Part shown: piece after piece, positions 1 through 12,600 of the stretch
How the letters are laid out: every line of letters begins with the position of its first letter
How positions within the stretch are numbered: position 1 is the first letter of the stretch
Assembly (NCBI GenBank): GCA_019188255.1
Contig: JAETXT010000013.1
Span: 1,116,001-1,180,000, forward strand
Direction of reading: 5' to 3'
DNA: 64,000 nt
From: Verticillium longisporum
Lineage: Eukaryota > Ascomycota > Sordariomycetes > Glomerellales > Plectosphaerellaceae
The notes under the pieces: generated by a model
The model's database searches: none
What the model was told of the DNA's origin: nothing
What the model saw: the letters and a program-made list of their open reading frames with translations, nothing else
Made by a program: the position numbers and the translations under genes

Positions 1-140
1 AGAAACATGCAGAGCAAAACGGTCTTCAGAACGACGTGCTGAGAACGACATGTTTAAACCGGTCTTCAGAACGGCGTACTGAAAACGACATGTTTAAAAC
101 GGTCTTCAGAACGGCGTACTGAAAACGACATGTTCAAAAA
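1..140. repeat. 40-bp tandem repeat at the left edge
   Basis: Three consecutive 40-bp units start at 21, 61 and 101, each opening with GGTCTTCAGAAC and ending near GACATGTTT. They differ by a few substitutions, and a partial unit precedes position 21. The unit is not a multiple of three, so this does not look like a protein repeat. The array may continue beyond the window. Confidence 0.85.
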
Positions 141-162
141 CGACATGACACAATACGGACGT

Positions 163-223
163 GAAAAAGACGACCGCGAAAAAGACGACCGCGAAAAAGA
201 CGACCGCGAAAAAGACGACCCGC
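163..223. repeat. 15-bp tandem repeat (four units)
   Basis: Four units of GAAAAAGACGACCGC begin at 163, 178, 193 and 208; the last is slightly altered. The unit is a multiple of three and stays open in more than one frame on the + strand (EKDDR or KKTTA repeats), so it could be the tail of a lysine-rich coding region entering from the left. No start, stop context or domain supports that. Positions 224-387 show nothing further apart from the 3' end of the next gene. Confidence 0.75.
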
Positions 224-387
224 AAATCAGCCCAGGCCTCGTCCATCCCGGAGGGCTGCGCGCAGCCTGACATATCCCTACAAACACCTCGACGCCGAGT
301 TCATGCACATGGCCACGTAATCCCACACCCATTCCCCTCCCCCCTCCCTGTCCCCCTCATCCTTCCTGCAAGCAGACACATACCCAA

Positions 388-3157
388 TCAATTCTTGAAA
401 AAGTTGACGGCGAGATACTTCTCGTCAAACGAAACACGCTGCGTCATGGCCACGTCCAGCAGCCAGTCGGCCGCCACGATCCGCGGCTCCATGTGGCCCC
501 GCTCCGCCATGGCCTCAAACTTGGGCCACAGCTTCTTCTCCTCGGCCGTGTCCGACGTGAGCAGGTACACCGGGTCGGGCGCCGCGCCGCCGTCCTCCTC
601 GGCCGTCGTCGGCTTGATCGTCGTGCCGCTGCGCGCGTTGTACGTCAGGAACTGCGCCCCGTTGGCCTGCACGATGGGCTGGAAGCTCTCGGGCCCGTTG
701 CGTATCCCCGACGTGCAGTAGATGGGCAGCCCGCGCAAGAGATTGCCATTGTTGGCGCGCGCGCGCGACACGGCCGTCTGCAGCGAGACGCCAAACTTGG
801 CCTCGTTCTCCTCGTCCACGAGAGTGTGGTCCTTGGGATCGGGCGCCGTGCCGTCCGTCAGCGCCGTCTCGATAAAGTCGGACGACAGGATGGTGACGCC
901 CTTGGCGAGGGTGCGCAGGAACTTGACGGTGCGGACCATGAATGGCGCTGCCAGGTAGTCGCACGGTTGGTTCTCGGAGACGATGTGAATGCCGAGCTCC
1001 CGTAGTTTCCTCTGTTCCCAGGTTCAGCATTCCCAATACAAAAGCACACATGTCCTTGAACCCCAGGTTTTCTCGCCCGGAAAAGACTCACCTTTTCGAC
1101 GTCCTCCTTGTGCTTGTCGTTGAGCCATCGCGAGAAGCCCGTCAGCATGACCTTGATGACGCCGTCAGGCTTGGACGACCGCCGCCTCTTGGCCGCGCGC
1201 TTGTCCGCCACCTCGTCGTCCGCCTGCGCCGGGCTCGACGTCCGGGCCGCCTGGTCGCGATCGAGCATGTCGGCCGCGCGCTTGCCGCCCCACATGCCGT
1301 CCTTGCTCTTGCGATTCTTCTCCTTCTCGTACAGCGCAATGTCGGGCGCGATGCGCTGCAGGTTGCTCAGCGCCTTGCTCTTGGCGCTGCGGCCGCCGGT
1401 CGACCGCGCCGTCGGCGTCTCGTTCTCCTTGCCGCGCACGGGCATGTTCCGCGCGGGCGTAGCGAACGGCTCGTCCCCCGGCGGCGCCGACACGCCAAAC
1501 TGCTTGCGCGTCTTGTCGGCGTACTCGTCCGCCTCGTCCTGCAGCACGTCAAAGTCGCGGTGCTCCTGGCGGCCGATGACGGCGCCCTCGGCGGGGCCGC
1601 TCTTGTAGGCGTTGTCCTGGGCGGCGTCCAAGATTTTGCGCTTCTTCGCGGCCCGCGGCGACGACTTGCGGACGGCCGCGCCGCCGGGGTAGAACTTATC
1701 GCGCAGCTGCGCCTCGTCGAAGAAGGTCTGGCCGATGATCTCGCCGAGGTTGGTGCGCGGCGGAAAGTGCGCGTACTTGCCGACGGTGACGGGCTGCTTT
1801 TCGCACTTGGCGTAGCTCTCCTCGATCCACAGGTGGTTGATCGTCTCGATGCCCCAGTCCTTGGCGGCCTCGTACTTCTCGCTGCTGTCGCGGGCCGTGA
1901 TGAGATGCGTGTTCTCCGTCTTCATCGTCTTGGTATACGTGGCGCCGCACGCCTTGATGAGATTCTCGAGGTAGATGCGGGACTCGCCGCCGTAGTTGGA
2001 GACGCAGATGCGCAGGTCCTGGAACCCGTCGATGCCGCCCCGGGGCACGGGGTAGTGCAGCAGGCGGCGCAGCGGCGACGTCCACTCGTTGCGCGAGATG
2101 AGGTGCATCAGCCACGCCAGGTTGCCGACGTCCTTGCCGAGCTGGGCGGCCTTGATGTAGTCTGGACCGTCGCGGTACTGGCAGATGTACATGTCGCAGT
2201 CCTCGACCTGGGCGACCATTTGGCCGCCGCCCTGGGTGATGCGCGAGCGGCATATGGCGTGGGCCTTTTTGGTAATGTTGAGATCGCTCGAGATCATGAC
2301 GGCCTTTCCTTGAAAGATGATGGACGGCTCGACGTGTCCCTTGACGGGCGGGAAGCTTTCGGGGCTGGGATTCGCGTCGGTGGCGCCCTCGAGGTTCTTC
2401 GTCTCGGGGAAGCCAATGTCGTCGCTGGGGTCGGCGAGGAGGATCTCGGGATCCGGCAGGAGGTAGGGGGTTTCGTCGATGCGCTTGCCGAGCTTGAAGC
2501 AGTCCTCGAACCTGTGAACGTCATGAGCGTGATGCGTCGGGATCAGTGGGGCGTCGGAAAGAAGAGGGGGGGTAGGACGCCTTTCGGGGCAAAGAAGAGG
2601 AGTAAAGAGGGGGGGACGCCTCTTGCGAGACGATTCTTTCCGTACCAGTGTGGCAGCACGATTTTGACCTTGAGCTTCTTCTGCAAGGCCATCTGGCACT
2701 TGGGGTGGTCCATGGTCAGGGCGCAAATGTGCGTCGTCAGGCGCGACACGTCGGGCGACTCCATGCCGCCGAGGGCCAGGGTGGCGCCGATGATGGTCTC
2801 CTTGTCAATGACGGGCAGGTCGGCGCACGACAGGGTGACCTGGGAGAAGATCATGCGGGGGTCGGGCGAGTGAGGGCGGACCTGGGCCTGCTTGCCGCGG
2901 TGCAGCGACGAGGAGATCCACTGGTGGGTGACGACGGGGATCATGTAGGCCTGGCTGTCGGTGAACTGCCTGAAGTCGATCGTGTTGGAGATGATGTGGG
3001 TGACGTCCTCCTCGATGCGGATGGAGCCATCGTCGGCCGGTTCCAGGACGGTGCCGCCATGCTTCTCGAGGATCTGGGTGAAGGAGCTGATCTGGGTCGG
3101 TGTGAGCAGCGAGCTCGGGACAAAGGCGAATGTGCATTCGCCAAAGAGGGGTGCCAT
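388..3157 (-). CDS. rtt107: BRCT-repeat DNA-damage scaffold, Rtt107/Brc1 type
   Basis: The predicted protein is 851 aa from three exons (3157-2646, 2511-1092, 1011-388) separated by introns of 134 and 80 bp. The first junction restores the motif PHWFEDCFKLG, which ends the second BRCT unit. Rtt107/Brc1 proteins carry four N-terminal and two C-terminal BRCT domains, are 850-1070 aa long, bind gamma-H2A and scaffold repair of stalled replication forks. Here BRCT-like units lie at about residues 1-95, 97-190, 230-320 and 325-420, then a basic disordered linker, then a C-terminal pair (about 625-840, including GIHIVSENQPCDYLAAP). The ATG at 3157 was chosen because the longer frame upstream begins with TTG only. 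It is divergent from erg27, with 1.1 kb between them. The family is confident; the exact domain borders are estimates. Confidence 0.9.
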
Positions 3158-4292
3158 CTTCGAGACGAGACACACAAGAAGGGGGACGATCGATGCCTGG
3201 GAGATTGCCAATGGCAGGACGTCGAGAGGTTGCGAGCGTGGTCAGGCCGTTGGGTCGCGATGCGGATGATGGGGGGGTGAAAGAAAAAAAAAATACTGTC
3301 TCGGTGCATGCAGCAGGGTCAAGGAGTTTGAATTGCTGGCACGCTCGCAGGCTGGCTCGAGTCGAGGTTCTGACAGGGGACGGCATGGATTTGTTTAGGC
3401 GACGACGCGGTGGAAATGGGGCCTGGACCGTGTTCGTGCCAGCGGGGCGCGGCGCGACGCGAAGTCGAGGCGGGTGGTCACGTGGGCGATGGTGCACTTA
3501 AACTTCCCTGCAGGCGCCTGTGTGCTAGGTGGTCAGGTACCTTACCTTACCTACCTACCTACCTTAAGGTAGCCTTGCTCAGGTAGCCTGGTGTCTGGCA
3601 GCCTTTCCCTCTGCCTTGCCTTGCTGTGCCTGCGAGGTACGTCCCCAAGGTTCCTCCCAGGCGATCGGCCGCCCACGGACCAGAACTCTGGAAAATCGGA
3701 CCACGCCTTCCCATTGACGCGTGTCCAGGGAAGCAGGCTGGACGGCTTCATCTGGTGTAGCACATGTACCTCTGCAGTATGGAATGATGACAGGAAGCTC
3801 ATCATTTGAGAGCACGAAATCCAGAATCGATTGACATGCTATATCACCACCTGAAGCCAGCGGCTCATACAAAGCCATGATCACTCGAGCTGCATGCCAT
3901 GCATCTACAATTCCGATCAAGCCAAGCGCCCACGATGCCCCAGTCCACCCACCAAGCTGTGCAGCACTTCCACGATCATTCGGATTCGCTCGTACTACAA
4001 AACTGAATTCCACCCAAAGCCTCGTGTCCGCACCCTTGACGTCTGCGCCACGCAGGCCCTGGACCCCGGCGCCCAAGCTTCTGCCTCCCCTCCGAAACCC
4101 TGAACCCGAATGCGAGCCTCAACTTTTGCCCACCCTCACGTTGACCGCCCTGACAGCATCGAGCCACCTCCGCTCCCTGCCGACTTGGCTCTTCCATTCT
4201 TTCGTCCCTTTGTTTTGAAGCGATTTCTTGTGATACCCTCAGAAAGGAAAGAAATACCCCCAGAAAGTGGAAAGAAAAAAAGGCAGTGGACA
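3158..4292. promoter_or_regulatory. Divergent intergenic region rtt107/erg27
   Basis: This 1.1-kb region is shared by two divergent genes. It holds a TACC-rich stretch at about 3535-3575 (repeated ACCTACCTACCTT, partly palindromic with AGGTAG). A 165-codon frame on the minus strand (3579-4076) has no recognisable domain and is taken as chance. No clear TATA box or sterol-response element was identified. Confidence 0.5.
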
Positions 4293-5937
4293 ATGGCTGC
4301 ACCTTGGAGCAAGGCGCAGAGCCACGAGCAATTCTTCGTCCTCATCACAGGCGCAAACAGGTACGTTCCCTTTTGCGTCACGCCTGACAATCCCAAAGCT
4401 TCGACGCAACAAGCCCAGCAGTGCTAACATGCCGACAGTGGCGTCGGGTTCGGTACGGCAGAGCGCATCATTGACGAATTCCTCGCCTCCCGCTCTCTAT
4501 CCTCCCACCTCATCCTCATACCCACAACCCGCGACCTGCGCAAGTCGCGGGAGACGGTCGAGTCCCTGCGAACCCACCTCCACAAGACGGCGACGACCTC
4601 GAAAGCCCTCGCCGCGCGCGCCGGCCCCTCCTACAAGCCGCAGGACACCATCGACCGCGTCCACCTGCTCAGCGTGCAGCTCGACCTGCTCGACCTGCGG
4701 AGCCCCTATGCCGTCGCCCGCCAGCTCGTGCGCGGCACCGTCGGCGACCCCACCGACGCCCACAACACCCAGTACAAGGTGCCGCGCCTCGACGCCGTCA
4801 TCCTGAACGCCGGCATCGGCGGCTTCAAGGGCGTCGACTGGTTCAAGCTGGCATGGCGCTTCCTCACCCGCGGCATCGTCTACATGTGCTGCTTCCCCGA
4901 CTACAAGATTGCCATCCCGGGTCTCCTGGCGCCCCAAAAGCCGGCTCGCCCGGATGAGGTACGCAGCCCTTGATGTCCCTTCACCGAGATATGCGCTGAC
5001 ACATCCGTGCACAGCCCGCCCCTCCGCCCGTGGGCCAGGTCTTCTGCGCCAACGTCCTCGGCCACTACATCCTGACGCACGAGCTCATGCCGCTGCTGAG
5101 CCGCGACCCCGCCACCGACGACGGCCTCCCCGCCGGCCGCATCGCCTGGACGAGCAGCATCGAGCCCGTCAGCGACTCGCTCGACCTCGCCGACTTCCAG
5201 GGCATCCGGAGCGCGGACCCCTACGGCAGCTCGAAGCGCATCACCGACCTCCTCGCCCTGACCTGTCGGCTGCCGGCGGCGCAGCCGTACGCCGCGGGCT
5301 TCTTCCAGGTGTCCGCCGACGACGACTCTGCCTCGGAGCAGACGAAGACGAAGACGAAGACGAAGACGAGGCAGGGCTCGAAACCGTCGGGAACGACGAG
5401 GACGCCGCCGTCCATGCTCGTCACCCACCCCGGCATCGTCCACAGCACCTTCTTCCCCGTGCCGGGCTTCCTCGTGTCCCTCTACTGGCTGGCGCTGCTG
5501 CTGGCGCGCTGGTGCGGCTCGCCCTGGTTCCCCGTCGCCCGCTACCGCGGCGCCAAGGCGTCCGTGTGGGCCGTGCTGCAGGACGACGACGAGCTCGCCG
5601 AGCTCGACGCCTGCGCCATCAAGTGGGGTCCGCCGCCGACGCCCGCGGCCGCACCTACGTCAAGAAGACCGAGGTCGAGGGCTGGGGCTGGGAGGGCCGC
5701 GTCGAGGACGACGACGCCCTGCGCAAGGACCCGGCCGTCGGCGTCCTGCGCAAGCTGCGCGGCCGCAGGCCCACGGCCGCCGTGCTGACGGCCGAGGCGC
5801 GCGACGAGTTTGAGGAGACGGGCGCGCGGTGCTGGCGCGAGATGGAGAGACTGCGCGTCTTCTGGGAGGCGAGGCTCGGCGTGCGGGGGCCGGCGGCTGG
5901 GCTTGGCGCTGCTGATGGGCATGGTGTCGGCAGGTAA
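4293..5937 (+). CDS. erg27: 3-ketosteroid reductase Erg27 (ergosterol synthesis), with one apparent -1 frameshift
   Basis: A short-chain dehydrogenase of the sterol C-4 demethylation complex at the ER; it reduces 3-ketosterol intermediates with NADPH. Exons are 4293-4360, 4439-4958 and 5015-5937, with introns of 78 and 56 bp. The first junction rebuilds the cofactor motif TGANSGVGFG. The LNAGIGG motif and the catalytic YxxxK (YGSSK, about residue 270) follow, then a hydrophobic stretch at about 350-375 (FLVSLYWLALLLARW). About 503 aa agrees with filamentous-fungal Erg27. A low-complexity TKTKTKTK insertion lies near residue 315. At the GGGG run 5625-5628 the frame moves: CAIKWG continues as SAADARGRTYVKKTEVEGWGWEG only if one G is missing. 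The rest of the C terminus is intact, so a sequencing or assembly error is more likely than a pseudogene. Confidence 0.9.
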
Positions 5938-6217
5938 CGGGTGGGGCATGGTGTCAGCAGGCGGGTGTGCCATGTACATGTCAGTGGGTGAATGAAGAGA
6001 AGGCTCTTCCAACTGATGACCTCTGGTAGAGCTACGGCACGCGGATGACGAAAATACGCAGAGTCAAGAGAAGGACGGCAGCAGCGAGCACACGGGGCAT
6101 AACAGGGTATCGACTTGTATACTAGCTAATTAGATCACCAACCTCGTCATCTTCTCCCCCGGCTAGCCTGTCGGATTCAATCCACTCCTCCCAGAAGACC
6201 TCCCAAAACACATTCGC

Positions 6218-8081
6218 TCACGCCGACAACGCGGCCGTGTCCGATCGGACGCGCCGCAGGCTGACTTTATCAGCGCGGCCAAAGAGACCGAGGCACAACG
6301 GCAGCGGCGCGACGAGCAGGGCGACGACGGCCTGGAAGACGAGGGCCTTCTTCATGTGCAGGGGCGGGTCGGCGTCGGGGCCGGCCTGCAGGGCGTCGGA
6401 GATGAGGATGAAGCAGCCGCCGAGCAGCTGGCCGCCGGCCCAGGCGAGGACGCTCGTGACCTCGGGGCTGATGGGGTGGCTCATCTCGGAGAGGAGCTCG
6501 AGGGCGACGGGGACGAGGGCGAAGCTCGCGGCGCCGAGGAGCGAGAGGACGGCGTAGGGCCCGGCGACGGCGCGCGTCTCGGGCATCCAGACAAAGGCGA
6601 GGTAGGCTGTGGCGATGAGGGGCACGGCGCACTTGATGGACGGCAGGAAGGCCTTTGTGCGGTCGAGGATGGGCGACGTGATGGCGGCGACGACGAGGCC
6701 GACGACGATGAGGAGGGCGTCGCCGGTGCCGGCCTCGTCGTCGGGGGGGCCGGAGGGGGTGAGCATCTGATTGGGCAGCGGCGGGCACGAGTTGAAGAAG
6801 CCGACGTAAAAGGCAAAGGGGATGAGCAGGAGCCAGAGCTCGAGGGAGCGCGAGGCGGTGCGCAGCGAGGCCACGAGGGGCAGCTTGGACGTCAGGGCCG
6901 AGGCCGAGGCCGGCGTCGGCGGTGCGGCGGGGATGAAGAAGGCGGGCAGCGCGCAGACGGAGGACTTTTGTGTGCTTTGGTCAGCACGACTAGGCGCGCC
7001 AGATGCAGGAGAAGGGGAGATGCAGGAGAAGGGACTCACAATGATGGAGACGTAGAGCACGCCTTGGGACATCTGCGACGGCTTCTCAACCATGAAGGGC
7101 ACCACGAGCTGACCGATGGCGGCTCCAAAGGGGTTCGCCAAGCTCATGAGAGCAGTGGCGCCGACGCGGCCACGGTTCGAAAACCACATGTCCGAGTACC
7201 GAGTCGGCGCCGCCAGAACAAAGGGTTGGGCGAGGCCGGTCAGGATCTGGCCAAACATGACGACGCCATAGGTGCCCCCTCTGCTCGAATGCGATCCGGC
7301 GTAGCGCACCCAGTTGCCGATAAGCACGAGGGCGGCGGCGACCATGATGGAGAGCTTGGGCCCCATGTGCAGGATCTTGATGGTCACGGGCGAAATGACG
7401 ACAAAGGAGAAGAGGAATGCCGTCGAGAGCCAGTTGATCGATGTCTCGGTCACGTTGTAGTAGGTTGCGGCGCTCGAGGCGACAGGCGCAAAGGTGAGCC
7501 ACTACCGTCACGAGGTGCGTCAGCCATTGATTGCTCTTGTATGGAGAAAATCCATCTTCCTGCAGGTGCGGCTCCCTTCTCATTCGTTGCCTTGTCAGGG
7601 GGAAACGGAGAGAAGAGAGCGACAAGGTGGTCTCGCCAAGCTGTCGGTTCGACTTGTCACACAGCCTTACGGCCAGCAGCGCAGCTGTAGGGCTGAGAGG
7701 TGTGGGTGTGGGTGTGGGTGGAATGGAACGACGACGACTTACATCCCAGCTCACAATAATGTTGAGCAATGTCAGCTGTGCGACGCCGAACCAGCGGCGG
7801 CGATAGGTGCGGTAGTCTGTGACCTGGCCGTCGGCGATGCTGTCGCGACCATCACGGTCGAGATGGAGGTCATCCTTGTGGACGGCGGACGATTGGGTGG
7901 CGCGCAGCTGGAGCTCGATGGTTTCGCTCTTGTCGGCAAGACTCAGCGAGTTGTCGCTGTGACGGCCTGGAGCGGCGGCCATGTTGTTGTCTGGCGTCGT
8001 GGAATTGTTGGTGGAAGAAGTCACGATGGCATTGTCGTCTGAGGTGGGTTGATGTTGGGGAGTGGACGAGAGGAGACCCAT
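6218..8081 (-). CDS. MFS transporter, FLVCR-like
   Basis: Predicted 515 aa from exons 8081-7743, 7501-7040 and 6964-6218 (introns 241 and 75 bp). A hydrophilic N-terminal tail of about 90 residues precedes the [10 protein letters not shown] motif and about 12 membrane segments. The first half matches the feline leukaemia virus C receptor-related (FLVCR) branch of the MFS: a W-containing first helix, [12 protein letters not shown], and [11 protein letters not shown] followed by PTRYSDMWF. Animal members export haem, choline or ethanolamine; the substrate of fungal homologues is not known to me, so none is assigned. The start is the ATG at 8081, since the upstream in-frame start would be TTG. 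The second intron is in frame and stop-free but has a GTGAGT donor. The gene converges on erg27, with only 280 bp between stop codons. Confidence 0.82.
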
Positions 8082-8226
8082 GGTGCCTGAGACGATGCGA
8101 AAGCGAAGCCCACTGTACTGGGTTTGGTCCAGGGGTGCCAAGGATACGCTGGGGGTGGATCTTTCAGGGACCTGCTAGGGTGTGCCCGTGCTGGATGGGT
8201 ACCTGGTAGGCAGGTAGGTGGGTAGC

Positions 8227-8314
8227 AGGACCTGGGGAGGACCTAGGGAGGACCTGGGGAGGACCTAGGGAGGACCTAGGCAGGACCTAGGGAGGACCTA
8301 GGCAGATCCTAGCG
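8227..8314. repeat. 11-bp minisatellite, eight units, CCTAGG core
   Basis: Eight head-to-tail units of AGGACCTAGGG or AGGACCTGGGG start at 8227 and repeat every 11 bp. Most units contain the palindrome CCTAGG. The array sits 146 bp upstream of the transporter start codon, probably in its promoter or 5' leader. Confidence 0.85.
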
Positions 8315-9691
8315 AAGGGCCCGTTCGTAAGGCGTGACAAGCTTTGATGGTTGATCAAGGGGAGCAATGCGAGAGGAGGCCATCAAGCAGTGGCCTCACG
8401 CGACAGAGTTTGGCCGTTTGTCCGTAAAACTCCGAAACCGAAACACAAAAAGAGCAGAATTCTCAACCCAAACATGAAAAGGTGAATCGAAGAGAAAAGG
8501 GGGGGACATGGCGGGTAAATAAGACAAGGGAAATCTTGGATGATAAGCCCTCTCGCCTACCACCTTGGTACCTACCTCACCTACCGACCTTCCTACATGT
8601 ATCCGCGCCGCAAGACCTCACCTCGAACCGACCCTCCCTCCATCAACCCTGGTCCCCCCAGCTTCACCTGCAGCTTCAACCACTGCTACTACTCCTGTCG
8701 TTGGGCCCAGAGCCAGACCGTGTGCATCGCTGTGCACCATTCGACCCCCCTCACGCGCCCTATCGCCAACCCCCAAGGATGCGTCCCCCCCTCACAGCAA
8801 TCCCAGCCGAGACCTGTCGCCAAGGTCAGAAGGGCCTAGCTCGTCGCTCGATTGGGACACACGGTCCGTCGACGTCGCATGGGCACGACGACAAGCCGCG
8901 GCATGGCGCTCCGTTCTGGGTCGACATGTGGAGAGCCGTTTTGCTGTCTCTGGATCTGCGGGGGAGAGACAAGGGGGGGTCATATGGCCTATCTCGTGCC
9001 TCGACCACCTGTGCGCCGCCCCACGGCTGTCGGCACATCGACTGACGTCCTTGGAACGGACGGTACTGATCGGCGGCGATGATCGTTGATAAGAGTCGAG
9101 AGCCGCACGAGCCGAGGGGGGAGCAAGAGGAGACGGGGTTGACGAGGCCTGCGTCGATTTGGTGTCTTTGAACGCTATCGTGATTGCGCCTGCAGAAAGT
9201 CACTCTCCTAAAAAAGCAGCCAACGTTCTGATGGCTGGACTGACAAACCGTTGGGCGGCAGAGCTATCTGCCGTGGCACATCCATGTCACCCTCTGCTTC
9301 TGAGGCCTCGAGGCCATGTCGTCTCGTTGCTCGGGAGGCAAGGTTATATGGAAAGCTACGTCGAGTCTGCATTGCTACAGACTTGCAACCGTCAACCTTC
9401 CATGGTGAAGGAGCTTTCATATCTGCGCTCGGGTTGATTGTTATGCCATGCGCGTGCCGCGCATATCATGACCGATCTCTCCATCATCATGACTCCGAAC
9501 AGCCGACATATCACGCATCCTGGCGTATGCAACAGGCTTTCCAAATACTGATCACAGGTATTTTCAGTCTATTTGTGACACTATCCACCTTTTATTGAGA
9601 TACTCCCAAAAGTTTCATCACATAGAAAAAGCAGGTTTGACGATCTAAAGCCAGCCAGCTCGTACTACACCAGACGGTGCTGATCAAATTA
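8315..9691. other. Intergenic region without recognisable gene
   Basis: About 1.4 kb between the FLVCR-like gene's promoter and the 3' end of the GH115 gene. A 187-codon + strand frame (8482-9045) is proline/histidine-rich with no domain, conserved motif or splice logic, so it is not called. Nothing else was seen. Confidence 0.5.
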
Positions 9692-12600
9692 TCAAGCATG
9701 AGACTGCCCCCCGACAAAGCTGCTCGCTGGCGGCCCGAGATAACTCGCCTGCAGCCCACCTGCATCCACCACAATCTTCTCCAAGTTCAGCTCGTTGCTC
9801 AAAGGACGGTAGCGTACGACATGAGGTCCAGAAAGGTCACCTGTCAGTGTGAAATCGTGCTGTCGGGTCCACACCCCGTTCATCACGGCATCGGCCCAGC
9901 CCTTGGGCAGATCGCCTCGCCCAGGACTATCCAGCAGCTGCACGCCCGTGTTCTCGGCGCCGTCAAACGCAATGTCATACTTGATAGGCGTGTCGGGGCG
10001 AACCTCGAGGACAGTGGTGAAGTACAGGGTCACGGACACAGTCTTGGGCTCCGAGAACAGGTAAATCGGATACTCGAGGTATGGTGCCGCCTCCGGGTTC
10101 GCCGTCAGCTGAAGTGTTACAGACCCACGCTCTACGCGGCCGAGCTTGGGAAGCTGGCGATACACCTTGGCCAGAGACGCATCGAGGTGCGCAGCGCCGG
10201 CCTCGATCGAGACGGTGCCCGCGGCTTCGACGAACGCTTTCTGGCCATCCGGAACCCTGCGGCTGTCTACCGGCAGATGGAGTTGCTCAAAGTATCCGGC
10301 AACCGACCGCACGCTGATGGGGACCACGCCCCGGAAGTCTTTGGGCGCGGTATCCCAGTTGATCGTGACCTCGACCCGCGCATCCTGCTTATCGTCGGGT
10401 AGCAGCGTGCCGCTCGCCGGAGACGCCTGGATCCAAGACTCGCTGGCTCAACAGTCCACTCAATCTTTTCGATGCCACGGGCGAAGATCTCAAAGTAGTA
10501 GCTCTGAGGCCCGTACGGGCTGAGCTTCGGCAGCGTGGAGCCCGGCACGAGGTTGCCCGTCGAGGGGTGCGTCCGGTCGCACTCTTCGTTTGCCAGCCCC
10601 GGCCGGACACCGCCGTGGCCCTGCACGGCTACGCCCACTTGGCCGGCGATGCGCGTCGATTTTCGTCGCGTCTGCACGTAGGAAAGCCCTGTGATCATGT
10701 CCCTTGTTGGGGCGTGCCATGTGGTGGGATCGTATCCATAGCGCGGCTGGCACATGATGTGGTTCCACTTGTCGCCGAACCACGGGTTGCCGTGATACTC
10801 ATCTTCGAGGTCATAGTCTTCTTGGAACAAATCCAAGACACGCTGGGCCAGAACATTGGTCGTGTTGCGTCTCTGCAGGCCGTAGAGCTGGTTCAGCGCT
10901 TGCGTCACGCGCAGCTCGGTGCAGATCCGGGATGCCTTGACGGGATGGAGGACGAGCTGATACGCGGCCGCTTTCTGAGCATCGGGCACCGCCTGGAAGA
11001 TCTTCAGAGCCTGCGACTCCAGAGCCTTCCACCGCTGGACGATGGACTCTGCTTCTCGATTGTGCACGACCGAGAACGTGTCCGTGTCAATATGCTCGTG
11101 ACGGCGCAGCCCGACGAGACGATCGTGTCCCGCGAGCACGTCTGCGATCTGCTGCGCATGGTCTGGCCCGAATTCTCGGAGTGCGTAGGTTGAAAAGTAG
11201 GATGGAATGGCGGAATGGTCCACCGAGTTGATGTTCCACGCCAACGACAGTGCAAAGCTGCTCGACGCTTCCATGGGCTTGATGTCGCCGACGTTGAACA
11301 CCCAGACGCGGTCAATCCCGCTGGCATGAGCGGCCCTCAGTTGCTGTTGAACTTTGCCCTACAGGCTGTCAATGCATGCCTCCCAAGCAAGCGTATCACC
11401 AGCCGCACGAATCGACCTGGGGTCCGTCTTACCAAGGAAGTGCAGTGAAGCCACTTGTAGCTTCGCGGATGGCCCACGTACTCAAGATGATAGTAAAGCT
11501 ATCGCGGCAAGTCAGATTCTGAAGCTCTGCCAGCCACACATGAAACTCAACTTACACCGGCGCCTCCGCTTCTCTTCCTCTCCTCCTCCGTCGGATACCT
11601 ACGAACGTTGCCAAAGTTATCGTCGGCGAACAGCAGCGTCACGTCCTCCGGCACCTTCAGGCCCTTCTCGTACATCTGCAACGCCTCCTTGTACAAAGCC
11701 ATCAGTTCTGTCGGGCGGTTAGCGACGGCCCGACACCGCAGGCTCTTGCGCAAAGGCTTGACTCACGCGGCGTCCCGTCTGGCGTCCCGTGCACACGCTC
11801 GATCATCTCCCTCTGGCTGTCGAGGACATCCTGCAGCGTGCCCTGGGGATCCTCTGCGATCATCTTCTTGTCGCCCTCGCCGCGCATGCCCATCGTGATG
11901 ACGGACTCATAGGGCTTGGCGCGCTCGATGCCCGTTTCAAAATGCTCGGCCACGGCCTGCTTGTTCGTCTCCCAGGACCACACGCCCTTGTTGGCGGTTC
12001 TCCACTCGGTCATGTCCCGCTGCATGGGCTCGTGGTGAGACGTCGACATGACGATGCCGTACGTGTCAGCGAGCGGCTGGTTCAGGGGGTCATCAGTGAA
12101 GAAGGAACTCCCGGGCCACGGGAAGCCGGACCACATGGCAGGCCAGAGAAAGTTGGCCTACGATGCATGCTCGTTAGTGACGGGGGATACGAGGAAATGA
12201 AGGACACGGAGCGTGGGGATCTCTACCTTCATGCGCAGCAGCAATTCGAACACTCGCTTGTAGAACTCTGAGCCGTAGTTCACGCCGTACTTGTCGTGCA
12301 CCCAGGCGGTGAGGGCCGGCGCCTCATCGTTGATGAAGATTCCGCGGTACTTGACGCTTGGTTCGCCGTGGATGGTGGGCTCAGACACGGCATACACATG
12401 CGGGTGCTTCTTGATGGGAACATCGGCCCACCAGTACCATCTTTTCTACACGTTAGCCGGGAACAGATTCTTTTGATTTGGTTCTTGCCCAGGCGAAAGA
12501 AGCAGAGCAAGAAGCCCTCTAGATTCCGGGTCCGCACATACGGTGACACGCCAGCCTGCTCGGTCAGGGTATAGCTCGCGAAAATGGCCCCGCGCTTATC

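Noticed and set aside
942..2873. A 643-codon open frame on the + strand opposite the Rtt107-like gene
   Set aside because: It is the GC-rich antisense shadow of a spliced, family-supported gene and has low-complexity Leu/Arg/Ala/Val composition.
3579..4076. 165-codon minus-strand frame in the rtt107/erg27 intergenic region
   Set aside because: Overlaps the erg27 promoter and leader; no recognisable family and no second supporting exon.
6965..7039. Reading the second FLVCR-like intron as coding (it is in frame and stop-free)
   Set aside because: GTGAGT donor and AAAAG acceptor flank it, and it would insert a Ser/Pro-rich block inside the middle of the transporter.
8482..9045. 187-codon + strand frame between the transporter and GH115 genes
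   Set aside because: No domain, proline/histidine-biased composition, no splice context; taken as chance.
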